Translations under genes and position numbers: made by a program | The notes under the pieces: generated by a model | The model's database searches: none | What the model was told of the DNA's origin: nothing | What the model saw: only the letters and a program-made list of their open reading frames with translations | Part shown: in pieces, positions 24,017-34,902 of the stretch | Layout of the letters: each line of letters begins with the position of its first letter | Numbering within the stretch: the first letter of the stretch is position 1 | From: Planctomycetia bacterium TMED53 | GTDB taxonomy: Bacteria > Planctomycetota > UBA8108 > UBA1146 | NCBI GenBank assembly: GCA_002167285.1 | Contig: NHDG01000084.1 | Coordinates: 1-38,627 of the forward strand | Length of the DNA: 38,627 bases | Direction of reading: 5' to 3'

Positions 24017-27000
24017 ATGAAGAAGAATTCATCAACGGCCGTACCGGTCGTATTCAAGCCTTTTGACCTCGGTCAAATCGGTTTTGTTATCGTTTTCGTA
24101 TTCGCCTTGGTAGCTGTGCACAGTGCTCCACTGCGCGCACAAAACTGCCTGACTGAGTCGGAAATTCTCGCCACTCAAGCCACTCTTGTCGACACTTCGG
24201 GCCCATGGCTCGCGCGTGGTCAGGGGAGTGAAGTTGAGTTGCTGCATTTCGATCAAGGAGTCTGGTCTCAGCATTCGACTCTGGATCTAGCTCCGCAAAC
24301 TCTTCGTTCTTTGGACTTGGATGGAGGCCTACTCGCCTTAGGACTCGACAATGAAGTCAAGGTGATGGGCTACGACGGAGCTGCCTGGGTCGAGGAATTT
24401 GCCCATGGTCCAGCGGACGCTGCTGCCAACTTTGGTCACAGTGTTGCCCTCTCAGGTGTACACATGGCTGTGGGTGACCCTAATAGCAATCAGGTTACCT
24501 TCTACATCCGATTCAATTCAGGGCCGGGTGCCATCACTTGGTTCGAAAGCTCAGAGAATGCTGGAGCGATCGGTGGAAGCCTTGGTGATGAGCTAGAGAT
24601 GGTCTCCGGATACCTCGCGGCTGCAGATAGGACCACTGGTCAGATCGTGGTCATGAGACCAGAAGGCAGCCCTTCATTGCAGTGGGAACTCGATTCCACG
24701 CTTGATGTTGCTTTGGTTTCCGGTTTCAGCTTGGCCCACTCCGGCAATGACTTGAACATGCTCGTCCCCGACGCGACGGGTGCAAGAATGTATCAGCGTT
24801 CAGGTGCATCCTGGTTGGAAACGGCCGAGTTGCTCTACACCCATGGTGCCCAATCCTACAGCGCACTCTCTGCAACCAAGGCGGTCGTATCGACTGATTG
24901 TGGTCTACGTCTGTTTAGCAATGAGGGAGCACTTTGGGATCAGGGAGTCGAATTGCGTACCTTTGACGGTGCCATCAACTGCATGGAGCTTCCCAGCGGT
25001 CTGAATGATTCACCACTGATCTTCGGCGATGCCGGAGTGTACATGAGTACGACCACAGAGATTCGACTGATTTCCGAGTTGACCTATGTTGACTGTAACG
25101 GAAATGGACAAACAGATTCCTGTGATTTGACCCAACCAGGATTCCCGGACTGCAATGAAAATGGAGTCCCCGACAGTTGTGATTTCGCACAAGGGGATCA
25201 GGATTGTAATGGAAACAACATCATCGATAGCTGTGAAATCGCTCTCGGTTTTACCTCCGATTGCAATGGCAACAGCATTCCTGATGCGTGTGATGCCTTA
25301 AATGGCGTCCAGTTTGATACTCTTCCGCCGGTCATCTCCGGTGTTCCAGAAGATCAGACCATCGAAGCTGTTGTAGGAACATGTTCAGCCACAACGACCT
25401 GGATTGAACCCACAGCGACCGATGTTTGTAGCACAGCCACCATCACTTCCGATATCGCCCAAGGCGCGGAATTGCTGGTTGGGGAAAATGTGATTACCTT
25501 CACAGCTGAGGATGATCACGGGAATCAGGCCACAGCGACCTTCACGGTGACAGTTACCGAATCAACTTGGCCAACATTCACCTTTGTTCCGCCATTTTTG
25601 GACGTGGCTGCCGATCCCGCGACTTGTTCAGCAGTCGTAACTTGGGACGAGCCTGTCGCAACCGATGATTGTTCTGCTGTGACGATGACATCGACTCATG
25701 CCAATGGTTCAGAGTTCCCTCTGGGGCCAACTTTGGTCACCTTCACGGCGACCGATATCAGTGGCAACTTCAATACGGTTTCGATCGTGGTCGATGTGAT
25801 CGATCAATCTCCACCGGTGATAGAGCAGTTAGCGGATATTCAGGTTTCGTCATTGGCCACGGCATGTACCGCAACGGTCAACTGGGTAGATCCAGTCGTT
25901 AGCGATTGCACGCCAGGAACGACACTGACTAAAAACTTTGCCCAGCCCATCGTTGGTTTACCAGGCATTCGTAATGTGATTTACACAGCGACAGACGCTA
26001 ATGGACTGGTTTCAACGATGTCGTTCGTTATCGACATTGTTGATGATACTCCGCCGACCCTCGTGGGAGTTCCTTTGAGTATGGTTTTGAATACAGATCC
26101 CGGAAGTTGCGGAGCAACCGTGATCTGGAATCCTCCGACCGCGGTAGATAACTGCGATTTGGAAATTGAACCGACCAGTAACTTTGATCCTCCTTCTACT
26201 TTTGGTGTAGGAGTGACCACAGTTACGTACAGTGCCCTCGATCCTGCAGGAAATGAAACTACAGGCTCCTTCACAGTTACTGTGAATGATTTAGATACTC
26301 CAGTCTTCGTATCTACTCCTGGCCCGGTCTCTGCAGCAACAACATCTGCTGCTTGCGAGGAGCCAGTGACCTGGACTCCGCCGCTGGCCATCGATTGTTC
26401 TGCGAGTTTGAATTATGTCGCTTCCCATGACCCAGGCACGGTGTTCCCCATCGGAACCACCGAAGTTTCTTATCAGGTCTCTGACCAGACAGGATTCTCG
26501 ACGATACTGAGCTTCCCGGTCACGGTTACCGATGGATTTGGACCCACTTTCCAGGATGTTCCTGGGGATATCACCGTGGCGGCTACTGCGAATGAGTGCA
26601 GTGCTGTGGTGACATGGGTAGAGCCGACCAGCTCGGATTCGTGTGGTACTTCGACTCTCAGTGGCTCTCACGCTCCAGATGCTTCATTCCCTGTGGGAGT
26701 GACTCCGGTTACTTACACCGCAGTTGATGACAGCGGAAACATCAGTGAGGCGACCTTTAATGTCACCGTCACTGATGGAGTGGCTCCAGTGTTTACTTCT
26801 GTGTTGTCGGATCATGTCGTTGATACCGCGCTGGGAACTTGCCAAGCGCAGGTCTTCTGGGATGAACCGAGTGCAACGGATGATTGCGGCAATGTGGTCA
26901 TTACCACGACGCATTCCTCCGGATCATTCTTTGATAAGGGCTTAACAACGGTTACTTACACCGCTTCCGATGGAGGTGGTGAGGTCGATCAACTCTCCTT

Positions 27001-30000
27001 TACTGTCACAGTCAATGATATTGAAGCTCCGACCATGCTCGATATGCCGGCGAACGTCACGGTACCCAGTGTGCCAGGTGCCTGCTCAAAGACGGTCTTC
27101 TGGATTACGCCTACAGCCTTCGATCATTGTGATGAAGTTGGTTTCGCTGCAAGTCATGTACCGGGGACCAGTTTCCCGCTCGGTGAAACTACTGTGAGTT
27201 ACACTTCGACTGACTCTTCAGGTAACTCGTCAACAAGTAGCTTTACGGTCACTGTTGAGGATTTGGATGCTCCGATTTACACGGACACGGTTCCTAATAT
27301 CTCAACCGTCATCGATCCAGGAACTTGTGGAACAGCAGTAACTTGGGTTGAGCCTTTGGCACTCGACGCATGTGATGCAGAATTAACCATCACCTCTACC
27401 CACCAGTCTGGTGACACCTTCGAGGTGGGAAGCACCTTGGTGACTTACACTGCCACCGACGACTTCAACAATTCTGCCAGCATCTTCTTCAACGTGGTAG
27501 TTGCAGATAATGAGGGCCCCGCAATCATTGGCCTCCCCACAGATTTCACTGTGGGTGTCGATGCGGGTGTATGTGGAGCAGAGGTATCTTGGATTGAACC
27601 CGCTCCCGTGGATTGTCAGTCGATGGCTGTTCAGAGAAGCCATGAAAATCCGGTGTTCTTGTCCGTGGGAGATACCACGATCACCTACACCGTGACCGAC
27701 GTCAGTGGAAATGCGACCACCGAATCCTTCGTGATAACGGTCGCCGACGACTTACCACCGACCTTCACCGTATTCCCAGATGACATTGCAGTGACCAATG
27801 ATCAAGGAACGTGTGATGCTGTCGTCACCTGGGGCGCACTTCAAACGAGTGATCCATGCTCAGCATCGACATTTACCCTGAGCCACGAATCAGGATCAAC
27901 GTTCGCTCAAGGAACCACTACTGTGACCGCAACAGCCGCTGATGCCCTTGGCAACAGTCATGAGCAGAGCTTCACGGTGACCGTTACAGACAGCGAAGCA
28001 CCGGTTCTTCTCGAGGCTCCATCTGACCCTGTGTTCGTTGGAAACAGCACTCAAGCGTGTGATGCTCCAGCTAGCTGGACGGTTCCTTCCTTTGTTGATA
28101 ACTGTGGAGGGCCGGTTACGGTGACCTCTAGTCATCAGCCTGGGGATATTTTCCAAGCAGGCGAAACTTTGGTGACCTACACAGCAGTGGATTCGGATCT
28201 GAATCAGACTTCACACTCATTTACTGTGAATGTTTTGGATACGACAGATCCGACCATCGAGGAGTTGCCTGATACGATTCATATTCCCACTCCTGTGGAC
28301 TCCTGCTCTGCTATCGTCACTTGGACCGAACCAGTAGCGACCGATTGCGGAAATGTCACAGCAACGAGTGATATACCGAACGGCTCTGAGCTGGGTATCG
28401 GCTCACACATCATTACTTACACCATTTCGGATGATTCCGGAAACAGCACCATGGGTTCATTCCTCGTCGTTGTTTCTGACGGTGAGGCACCGACGATTTC
28501 GAACATGCCACTGGATGTGACGGTCACCAATACGACCTCCCTATGCAGTGTCAATGTGGTCTGGGCTGAGCCCTCCACCAGTGATTGCACTTTCAGCAGC
28601 ATGACCTCTTCTCATTCATCAGGAAGCCAATTCTCCACGGGTACGACAGAGGTGACCTACACTTCGACCGATACCGAAGGAAATCAAACTGTGGAAAGCT
28701 TCACAGTCACAGTTCTCGATGGTGAGAGTCCTCAAATTACTGGAGTGCCGAGCGACATCACTGTCACTGCAGAGCTGGGTTCTTGTCACGCCGCTGCAAC
28801 TTGGGGCGAGCCGGGATCTCTCGATTGTGTTTCAGCGGAGTTGGCTGCAAGCCATGCTTCAGGAGATCTGTTCGAAATCGGTACTACCGAAGTGATTTAC
28901 ACGGCTACCGATCCTTCTGGAAATACATCTTCCCAGTCCTTCTTAGTGATAGTTTTGGATCAGGAAGCACCTCTGATTGAAAACATGCCAGCAACGGTAA
29001 CCGTCCAGAACAGCCCAGGGCTTTGCACTGGAGTGGCTTCTTGGGAAGAGCCGAATGGTAGTGATTGTTCCGGTATCGCTTCGGTAACATCTTCGATACC
29101 TTCCGGTTCTGATTTCCCTGTTGGAACGACGACCGTCTTCTACTCCGTCATCGATAACAGTGGTCTTGAAACGATCGATAGTTTCCAAGTCCAGGTTCAA
29201 GATACGGAAGCGCCGACGATTTTGGATATGCCCGGTACGGTGACAGTTTCCAACATCGAAGGGAACTGTGCAGGAGTTGCGACTTGGGAGACACCGTCCA
29301 CCGAAGATTGTTCCGGATCGTTCATCAGCGCTGATTACGCTAGTGGCCAAACTTTCCCAATCGGTTCAAGCACAGTGACCTTCACTGCCGAGGATGAGTG
29401 GGGCAACAGCACACAGTCCAGTTTCGAAGTTGTGGTTGAGGATACGGAAGCACCGTTCTTCACCAATCTTGGAAGCTCTTTGTTATTCCCCAGTATTCCT
29501 GGCACTTGTGAAGGGATCGCCAACTGGCCGATGCCTACGGCAGCGGATTTCTGTTCCAGCTCTGCTGAGGTTACAGTTTCCGCGAATTACGAGTCGGGAT
29601 CTTCCTTCCCCATCGGTGATCACATCGTGGTGTTCACTGCCATGGATGCCAGCGGCAACGAACACGCTCAGTTGGTCACGGTGACCATCGAAGACATCGA
29701 GCCGCCCGCCATTGCCGATGTACCGGAAAACATGGTCGGTACGGCAACCCTTGGTACGTGCGGAACGATCATGTCGTGGAGTCCGCCAACGACCACCGAC
29801 TGTTCGGATGTAACGATCACCAGTACACACCAATCAGGATCTTTGATTCCTGTTGGTCTGAATACCGTGACTATTACTGCAACTGACAGCGCCGGAAACT
29901 CCTCTGAGGCTTCCTTCTTCATCAACATTGCTGATGCAGAAGCGCCTTCGATCACAGGAGTCCCTGCAAGTGTGGTATTGACCAATGATTTCGATACTTG

Positions 30001-30949
30001 TGGTGCAGTTCATACTTGGACCGATCCCGTGATCGAAGATTGCAGTGAACTGATGACCGTTGAGATTTCTCACGAAAGTGGAGCTTTCTTCGAGCCTGGT
30101 CTTACTGAAGTGACCTACATGGCGATGGATTTCTACGGTAATACAGCGAATGCAAGCTTCACTGTGAATGTGATCGACAAAGAAGGACCTCAATTCCTAA
30201 ACGTTGCTCCTCTTGTCGAGTTGGATAACTACCCTGGTCTTTGCGGTGCGAATGCCTTCTGGCCAGAGCCGACCGTCATCGACAACTGTCAAGTGTCCAG
30301 CTTGCAAGCGAGTGTCAGCCAAGGTGATTTCTTGCCATTGGGTGAAACGGTTGTCGATTACGTTGCGATCGATAGTGAAGGCAATGCGGCTACTACATCG
30401 ATCACCATCAACATCAGTGACACCGAAGCTCCTGGTGTGATCAATCTTCCTGCTCACATCTTTGCCGAGCCGGATTCGACGACGTGCACAGCCATCGTTA
30501 CCTGGCAGGCCCCTGAGATCGATGACAACTGCGACGGCGGGACACTGACCGTATCTCCGCCTTCCGGTACTGAGTTCGAAGTGGGAACCCACACGGTTAC
30601 GGTCGTCGCCACGGATGCGGTTGGATTGGTAACTGAGACCTCTTTCGAGGTGACCGTCAACGAGTGTGGAATCTACTTCATGCGTGGAGATTCCAATGAT
30701 GACGGTGCCTACGACATCTCGGATGCCATTGCGATTCTGAACTACATCTTCGGTAACAGTGCATCTGACCCGACATGCCTCGACGCCATGGACGAAAATG
30801 ATGACGGAGATATCAGCATCGCCGATGCGATTTACCACTTCAGTCACCTGTTCAGTGGCGGACCGGCTCCTGCAGCACCTTTCGGAGTTTGCGGAATCGA
30901 TACGACTGAAGACGAGCTGGATTGCGCAAGTTACGGATCTTGCCCCTGA
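24017..30949 (+). CDS. Giant exported protein with 22 HYR domains and C-terminal dockerin
   Basis: A 2310-residue exported protein. A signal peptide (about 1-42) ends at LRAQ. Residues about 43-350 form a repeat-rich segment that may be a FG-GAP-like propeller. About 355-425 has four repeats of the DCNGNxxxDSCD type, likely Ca-binding. Residues about 433-2214 are 22 consecutive HYR (immunoglobulin-like) domains of about 81 residues, each with two cysteines in the pattern C-x5-W-x2-P-x(3-5)-D-x(0-1)-C, suggesting one disulfide per domain. About 2215-2290 is a dockerin with Ca loops DSNDDGAYDISD and DENDDGDISIAD, followed by a Cys tail ending in CP. It is probably a cell-surface adhesin or scaffold. 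No LPXTG or membrane anchor is present. It starts 7 bases after GGGGGAGAG. Confidence 0.88.
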   Translation: MKKNSSTAVPVVFKPFDLGQIGFVIVFVFALVAVHSAPLRAQNCLTESEILATQATLVDTSGPWLARGQGSEVELLHFDQGVWSQHSTLDLAPQTLRSLDLDGGLLALGLDNEVKVMGYDGAAWVEEFAHGPADAAANFGHSVALSGVHMAVGDPNSNQVTFYIRFNSGPGAITWFESSENAGAIGGSLGDELEMVSGYLAAADRTTGQIVVMRPEGSPSLQWELDSTLDVALVSGFSLAHSGNDLNMLVPDATGARMYQRSGASWLETAELLYTHGAQSYSALSATKAVVSTDCGLRLFSNEGALWDQGVELRTFDGAINCMELPSGLNDSPLIFGDAGVYMSTTTEIRLISELTYVDCNGNGQTDSCDLTQPGFPDCNENGVPDSCDFAQGDQDCNGNNIIDSCEIALGFTSDCNGNSIPDACDALNGVQFDTLPPVISGVPEDQTIEAVVGTCSATTTWIEPTATDVCSTATITSDIAQGAELLVGENVITFTAEDDHGNQATATFTVTVTESTWPTFTFVPPFLDVAADPATCSAVVTWDEPVATDDCSAVTMTSTHANGSEFPLGPTLVTFTATDISGNFNTVSIVVDVIDQSPPVIEQLADIQVSSLATACTATVNWVDPVVSDCTPGTTLTKNFAQPIVGLPGIRNVIYTATDANGLVSTMSFVIDIVDDTPPTLVGVPLSMVLNTDPGSCGATVIWNPPTAVDNCDLEIEPTSNFDPPSTFGVGVTTVTYSALDPAGNETTGSFTVTVNDLDTPVFVSTPGPVSAATTSAACEEPVTWTPPLAIDCSASLNYVASHDPGTVFPIGTTEVSYQVSDQTGFSTILSFPVTVTDGFGPTFQDVPGDITVAATANECSAVVTWVEPTSSDSCGTSTLSGSHAPDASFPVGVTPVTYTAVDDSGNISEATFNVTVTDGVAPVFTSVLSDHVVDTALGTCQAQVFWDEPSATDDCGNVVITTTHSSGSFFDKGLTTVTYTASDGGGEVDQLSFTVTVNDIEAPTMLDMPANVTVPSVPGACSKTVFWITPTAFDHCDEVGFAASHVPGTSFPLGETTVSYTSTDSSGNSSTSSFTVTVEDLDAPIYTDTVPNISTVIDPGTCGTAVTWVEPLALDACDAELTITSTHQSGDTFEVGSTLVTYTATDDFNNSASIFFNVVVADNEGPAIIGLPTDFTVGVDAGVCGAEVSWIEPAPVDCQSMAVQRSHENPVFLSVGDTTITYTVTDVSGNATTESFVITVADDLPPTFTVFPDDIAVTNDQGTCDAVVTWGALQTSDPCSASTFTLSHESGSTFAQGTTTVTATAADALGNSHEQSFTVTVTDSEAPVLLEAPSDPVFVGNSTQACDAPASWTVPSFVDNCGGPVTVTSSHQPGDIFQAGETLVTYTAVDSDLNQTSHSFTVNVLDTTDPTIEELPDTIHIPTPVDSCSAIVTWTEPVATDCGNVTATSDIPNGSELGIGSHIITYTISDDSGNSTMGSFLVVVSDGEAPTISNMPLDVTVTNTTSLCSVNVVWAEPSTSDCTFSSMTSSHSSGSQFSTGTTEVTYTSTDTEGNQTVESFTVTVLDGESPQITGVPSDITVTAELGSCHAAATWGEPGSLDCVSAELAASHASGDLFEIGTTEVIYTATDPSGNTSSQSFLVIVLDQEAPLIENMPATVTVQNSPGLCTGVASWEEPNGSDCSGIASVTSSIPSGSDFPVGTTTVFYSVIDNSGLETIDSFQVQVQDTEAPTILDMPGTVTVSNIEGNCAGVATWETPSTEDCSGSFISADYASGQTFPIGSSTVTFTAEDEWGNSTQSSFEVVVEDTEAPFFTNLGSSLLFPSIPGTCEGIANWPMPTAADFCSSSAEVTVSANYESGSSFPIGDHIVVFTAMDASGNEHAQLVTVTIEDIEPPAIADVPENMVGTATLGTCGTIMSWSPPTTTDCSDVTITSTHQSGSLIPVGLNTVTITATDSAGNSSEASFFINIADAEAPSITGVPASVVLTNDFDTCGAVHTWTDPVIEDCSELMTVEISHESGAFFEPGLTEVTYMAMDFYGNTANASFTVNVIDKEGPQFLNVAPLVELDNYPGLCGANAFWPEPTVIDNCQVSSLQASVSQGDFLPLGETVVDYVAIDSEGNAATTSITINISDTEAPGVINLPAHIFAEPDSTTCTAIVTWQAPEIDDNCDGGTLTVSPPSGTEFEVGTHTVTVVATDAVGLVTETSFEVTVNECGIYFMRGDSNDDGAYDISDAIAILNYIFGNSASDPTCLDAMDENDDGDISIADAIYHFSHLFSGGPAPAAPFGVCGIDTTEDELDCASYGSCP

Positions 30950-30972
30950 TCTTCTTCTGATTGGATGACAAC

Positions 30973-31013
30973 TACGGCTCCGATGGGATTCCCATTGGGG
31001 CCGTATTTTTTTT
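30973..31013 (+). terminator. Rho-independent terminator after the HYR gene
   Basis: TACGGCTCC pairs with GGGGCCGTA (one G-T pair) and continues inward as ATGGG / CCCAT with an ATT loop, so the whole element is one long hairpin. It is followed by TATTTTTTTT. It begins 24 bases after the HYR stop codon. Confidence 0.9.
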
Positions 31014-31076
31014 GTCAATCTGACACGGCCCTCGTTTAATCTGATTGCTCCTCGATTTAATTCCTGCGGAGGACGC

Positions 31077-34000
31077 ATGACGCCGAAACTCTATCTCGTA
31101 TTCGCACTGCTGATTTCACTTCAGGCTGATTCTCCCGAGTCCGCGGTAGAACCAGAACAGCAGAAGGAGTGGCCAAAAGGAGCGGTAGAGGCTCTCGAAA
31201 GAATCCGCACTCCTGATGGGATCTCGAAGCGCATCATCGCTGCAGGTCCTTTGGTGAGAGATCCAGTTGCATTCGCAGTGGATGCCAAAGGGCGAGCCTA
31301 CGTTTGCGAATCGGAGAGACAGGAGTTCGGAGTCGAGGACAACCGCTCTAGTCCATTTTGGTTACAAGATGATTTGGCTCTGCAAACGGTGGATGACCGT
31401 CTCGCGATGTATGAGAAGCACAAAGATCGCCGTCAAGATGGAATGGACTATTACACCGCCAGGGAAGATCGGCTCACCTGCCTCAGCGATGAGGATGGGG
31501 ATGGAATCATGGACACGGTTCGTCCCTTTACCGACCCTTTTGCTGAGCCTCTCGATGGAACGCTTGCCGGAGTCCTCGTCGAAGATGGGACAGCCTGGAT
31601 CACCAACATACCCCACCTGTGGATCGCTACCGACGAGGATCAGGATGGTCGTGCAGAATCGCGAAGATCTGCGCAACGCGGGTTCGGAGTTCGCATTGCC
31701 CTTCGAGGACATGACATGCATGGCCTTGCTCGCGGACCGGATGGGCGCATCTACTTCTCCATTGGGGATCGAGGTTTTTATCTACAAACCTCCGATGGGC
31801 GCCTCTTGCACGATGCGGGATCAGGCGCGGTCTTTCGCTGCGAAGCGGATGGATCAGGGCTGGAAGTGGTTCACGTCGGCTTGCGCAATCCACAAGAGTT
31901 GGCCTTTAACGAGTACGGTGATCTGTTTACTGGCGACAATAACTCAGATGCCGGAGATCGAGCACGCATCGTTCAGATCCTCCCGGGAGGAGAGACCGGC
32001 TGGCGTATGGAGTACCAGACCTTGGAGGGGAGCAATCAGCGGGGGCCTTGGAATCAGGAAGGGATTTGGCAGGTTGAGCATCCTGTGAGACCACGGTGGG
32101 CGCTACCGCCGATCACCCATTTGGGAAGTGGGCCCTCCGGCTTGGTGTTTCATCCGGGAACTGGGTTCAGGCCCGATCTCGCAGGTAGTTTCTTTATGTG
32201 CGACTTTCGCGGAGATCCTGCTGCTTCACTGCTGTGGAGGTTTCGATTAGAGCCCGAAGGGGCAGGTTATCGACTTTCGGAACAAGAGAAGTTCATCGAG
32301 GGGGTGCTCTGCACCGATGTCGACTTTACCCCCAATGGTGCCTTGTGGATTTCTGCGTGGGGCGGGGGCTGGGTTTCCACCGATCGTGGAAGGCTCTTTG
32401 AATTCACCGACTCTCAAGGATTACGTCCTTTCGTCGAGATGGGCGTAGAAGATTTGCTCAATCGCAAAGATCTGGATGTTTTCCCTGCCGACCAATTGGC
32501 GGGGATGGTGACTTTGGAGCGATTGTTAGGAGATGCCGATCGTAGAGTGCGCCAAAAGGTTCAAAATCATTTGGCAGCTGGGGGCGAAAAGGAAGCAGAC
32601 CTCCTCGTTTCCATCGCTCGGGGTGAGTTCTCTCATTCGAAGGATGCTTTCAGCAGAATCCATGCCCTATGGGGGCTGGAACAGTGGTCACGGAAGAATC
32701 CACAATCTACAGGGGAGAGGTTGCTATCCCTATCCCTGCTGGAAGGTGATCCCCAAGAAGAAATCCGCCGACAACTTGCACGGATCTACGGTGAATGGGC
32801 AGACCCCCGTGGCAAATCGGTATTGATTCGATTGTTGGAAGATCCTTCCGCAAGAGTGAGGTCGATGGCTGCTTTGGCGCTGGCAAGGATCGGCGCACCT
32901 GAAGCCCGTGAAGAGCTGTTTCAAATCGGAATTTCAGCTGCGACCAATGACCCTGTTTTATATCACTCGGTAGTCATGGGTTTGGCAGGTTCATGCACCG
33001 AGGCGGATCTCATACTTGAGGGCTTATCGCGGGATGCTTCAAAAGAGAGACGGCTGCTAGCCTTACTCGCCCTCAGAAAAAAGCACCATCCCTATTGGCT
33101 CTTCGAAGGGGTCGAAGCTGAAGAGAGTGATTCGAATATTGCTCCTTTAACACCTCAAAGATTGCTGAATTTAGGTTTACGAGTTCGAAATGATGAGCTG
33201 ACGGAAGTCAGAGCGGTGAGCGCATCTTTGTCTCTATTTCTCAATGATCCTGATCCGGAGGTGGTTGCCGAGGCGGCCCGTGGAATTCATGACCTTGAAT
33301 CGGCGGAAGGATTACCGCGATTGGCGGACCTGCTGATTCGCTGGTCACGGATCGATGAGGAAGAGGTGAATCGATGGGGTGATTGGATGTGGCCAGTGGG
33401 TAGGAGGGCTATCGACGCAGCTTTGCGCCATGGAGGGACTCCACATCTGAAAGCCATGGCGGTCTTCGCGACTCTTCCGCACGTCCCCCTGGGATTGCGG
33501 CAGTTGGCATTGGAAACGGTGGCGGACTGGAATGAGCCCCCTGCTCGAGAAGGCGTCCGAGGTTTGGTGAGACCGGTTGTGGAGGGATTGAGGCCTGCCG
33601 GGGACGATACGGCGAAGGTTTTGGCAGAGCCTTTGATCAGTCTACTAAAGCCTGCTGAGCCTCTTCAGGGTGTCGCTCTCAGAGCCGCCTTGATTCACCA
33701 AATCCCCTTGGCCCCTGAAGTGAACCGATCGGTTCTTTATGCGTCTGAGCAACCTGAAGAGTTCAGGATTCAAGCACTAGAGCAGTTACTGGAACAGTTG
33801 CCTGATGGTGAACCAGATCAGGGATTGGCCACAGAACTGGAGGCAGTACGCGCGGATTCAAATGCTTTGGTGCGCTTGCGAGTTGAAGAAGCATTGAAGC
33901 CTACTTCCGATCGATCCGCATATCTGATGAATGTATTTGAACAAGGTGAGAGTGAAAGAATGCGTCAGCTTGCGATAAGGAGATTGGCAGCTCTCTTTGG

Positions 34001-34478
34001 ATCAAAAAAGGAGGTCCAAGAGTGGCTTCAGTTGCAACTGGGTCGCCATGAATCAGGGGAGCTTGATCCGGAATTACAGTTAGACCTGTTGCGGGCATTT
34101 GAAACTTCGGGATCGAAAGATCTCAATGATCTTGCCCAGAAGTTTCTCTTGGGTTCAGGAGAAGATCGGGTTGAAGATCATCGATGGGCTCTCGAAGGGG
34201 GAGACAGGGAAAGGGGACGCATCGTCTTTGTCGAACACCCGGCAGCCCAATGCATTCGCTGCCACGTCAAAGATGGAACGGGAGGAGTTTCAGGGCCTCC
34301 TTTGGATGACCTGGCGGAGAAGAGGGATCGATTCCACATCTTGCAGAGCTTGGTCGATCCTTCCGCAGTCATCACCGAAGGGTTTTCGGCACAAAATGGG
34401 ATTTCTGCGATGCCCGAAGTTCATTGGATCCTTGAGCCCGAAGAGATCCGCGACCTGATGGAGTATATTGGGAGTTAA
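31077..34478 (+). CDS. PVC-type membrane-bound dehydrogenase with HEAT repeats and c-type heme site
   Basis: An 1133-residue exported protein of the planctomycete heme-binding dehydrogenase group. A short signal peptide (about 1-17) is followed by a glucose/sorbosone dehydrogenase-like propeller (about 45-470; GHDMHGLARGPDGRIYFSIG, LRNPQELAFNEYGDLFTGDN, GPSGLVFHPGTGF). Residues about 480-1020 are alpha-helical HEAT repeats. The C-terminal part (about 1040-1133) is a cytochrome c domain of the PVC kind with CIRCH near residue 1058, VDPSAVI and a likely axial Met in ISAMPE. It would oxidise a sugar or alcohol outside the membrane and pass electrons through heme. GGAGG lies 4 bases before ATG. 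It is alone on its message. The other large PVC-type protein (251-3571) lacks the heme domain. Confidence 0.87.
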   Translation: MTPKLYLVFALLISLQADSPESAVEPEQQKEWPKGAVEALERIRTPDGISKRIIAAGPLVRDPVAFAVDAKGRAYVCESERQEFGVEDNRSSPFWLQDDLALQTVDDRLAMYEKHKDRRQDGMDYYTAREDRLTCLSDEDGDGIMDTVRPFTDPFAEPLDGTLAGVLVEDGTAWITNIPHLWIATDEDQDGRAESRRSAQRGFGVRIALRGHDMHGLARGPDGRIYFSIGDRGFYLQTSDGRLLHDAGSGAVFRCEADGSGLEVVHVGLRNPQELAFNEYGDLFTGDNNSDAGDRARIVQILPGGETGWRMEYQTLEGSNQRGPWNQEGIWQVEHPVRPRWALPPITHLGSGPSGLVFHPGTGFRPDLAGSFFMCDFRGDPAASLLWRFRLEPEGAGYRLSEQEKFIEGVLCTDVDFTPNGALWISAWGGGWVSTDRGRLFEFTDSQGLRPFVEMGVEDLLNRKDLDVFPADQLAGMVTLERLLGDADRRVRQKVQNHLAAGGEKEADLLVSIARGEFSHSKDAFSRIHALWGLEQWSRKNPQSTGERLLSLSLLEGDPQEEIRRQLARIYGEWADPRGKSVLIRLLEDPSARVRSMAALALARIGAPEAREELFQIGISAATNDPVLYHSVVMGLAGSCTEADLILEGLSRDASKERRLLALLALRKKHHPYWLFEGVEAEESDSNIAPLTPQRLLNLGLRVRNDELTEVRAVSASLSLFLNDPDPEVVAEAARGIHDLESAEGLPRLADLLIRWSRIDEEEVNRWGDWMWPVGRRAIDAALRHGGTPHLKAMAVFATLPHVPLGLRQLALETVADWNEPPAREGVRGLVRPVVEGLRPAGDDTAKVLAEPLISLLKPAEPLQGVALRAALIHQIPLAPEVNRSVLYASEQPEEFRIQALEQLLEQLPDGEPDQGLATELEAVRADSNALVRLRVEEALKPTSDRSAYLMNVFEQGESERMRQLAIRRLAALFGSKKEVQEWLQLQLGRHESGELDPELQLDLLRAFETSGSKDLNDLAQKFLLGSGEDRVEDHRWALEGGDRERGRIVFVEHPAAQCIRCHVKDGTGGVSGPPLDDLAEKRDRFHILQSLVDPSAVITEGFSAQNGISAMPEVHWILEPEEIRDLMEYIGS

Positions 34479-34902
34479 TCGCATGACATCCTTAACACAA
34501 GTGTTAACCAAAGAATGATCCGGTCCAGAATAAATTGCCGGCAATCTGCGATGGGGTGATAGGCGCCATTTCTTAGGGGTTTTTCCAATATTCTCGTGAA
34601 GAGATCATATTCCTCTGATTTACGATACTTCATCGTCTCAGACTTCTGTTGAGACATAAATTATTGAATGGTGAGATCGGTTGTTATTGAGTTGAAAGTC
34701 TCTACAGGCAGGTCAGACAAGTTTCACCTCGGGTGGTTGGCAAGGACCGATAAGCCGATACAATCGTAGATGCTCGGGCTCGAGAAATAGATCAAAAACC
34801 AGGTTAGATGCGGTCATTCCACGAAATGGGATTACCTAGTTATCCCTGCGAATGGTCTTCAAGGGCTTTCCCTGACGGTCGAGAGCCTCGAGGAGGTGGG
34901 AT

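Noticed and set aside
25316-30660. CRISPR or DNA-level repeat array in the HYR gene
   Set aside because: The repeat is at protein level; DNA copies have diverged and there are no spacers.
34832-34849. Near match to the I-SceI homing site (ATTACCTAGTTATCCCTG)
   Set aside because: Three of 18 positions differ and no homing endonuclease or intron is present; chance is the simplest explanation.
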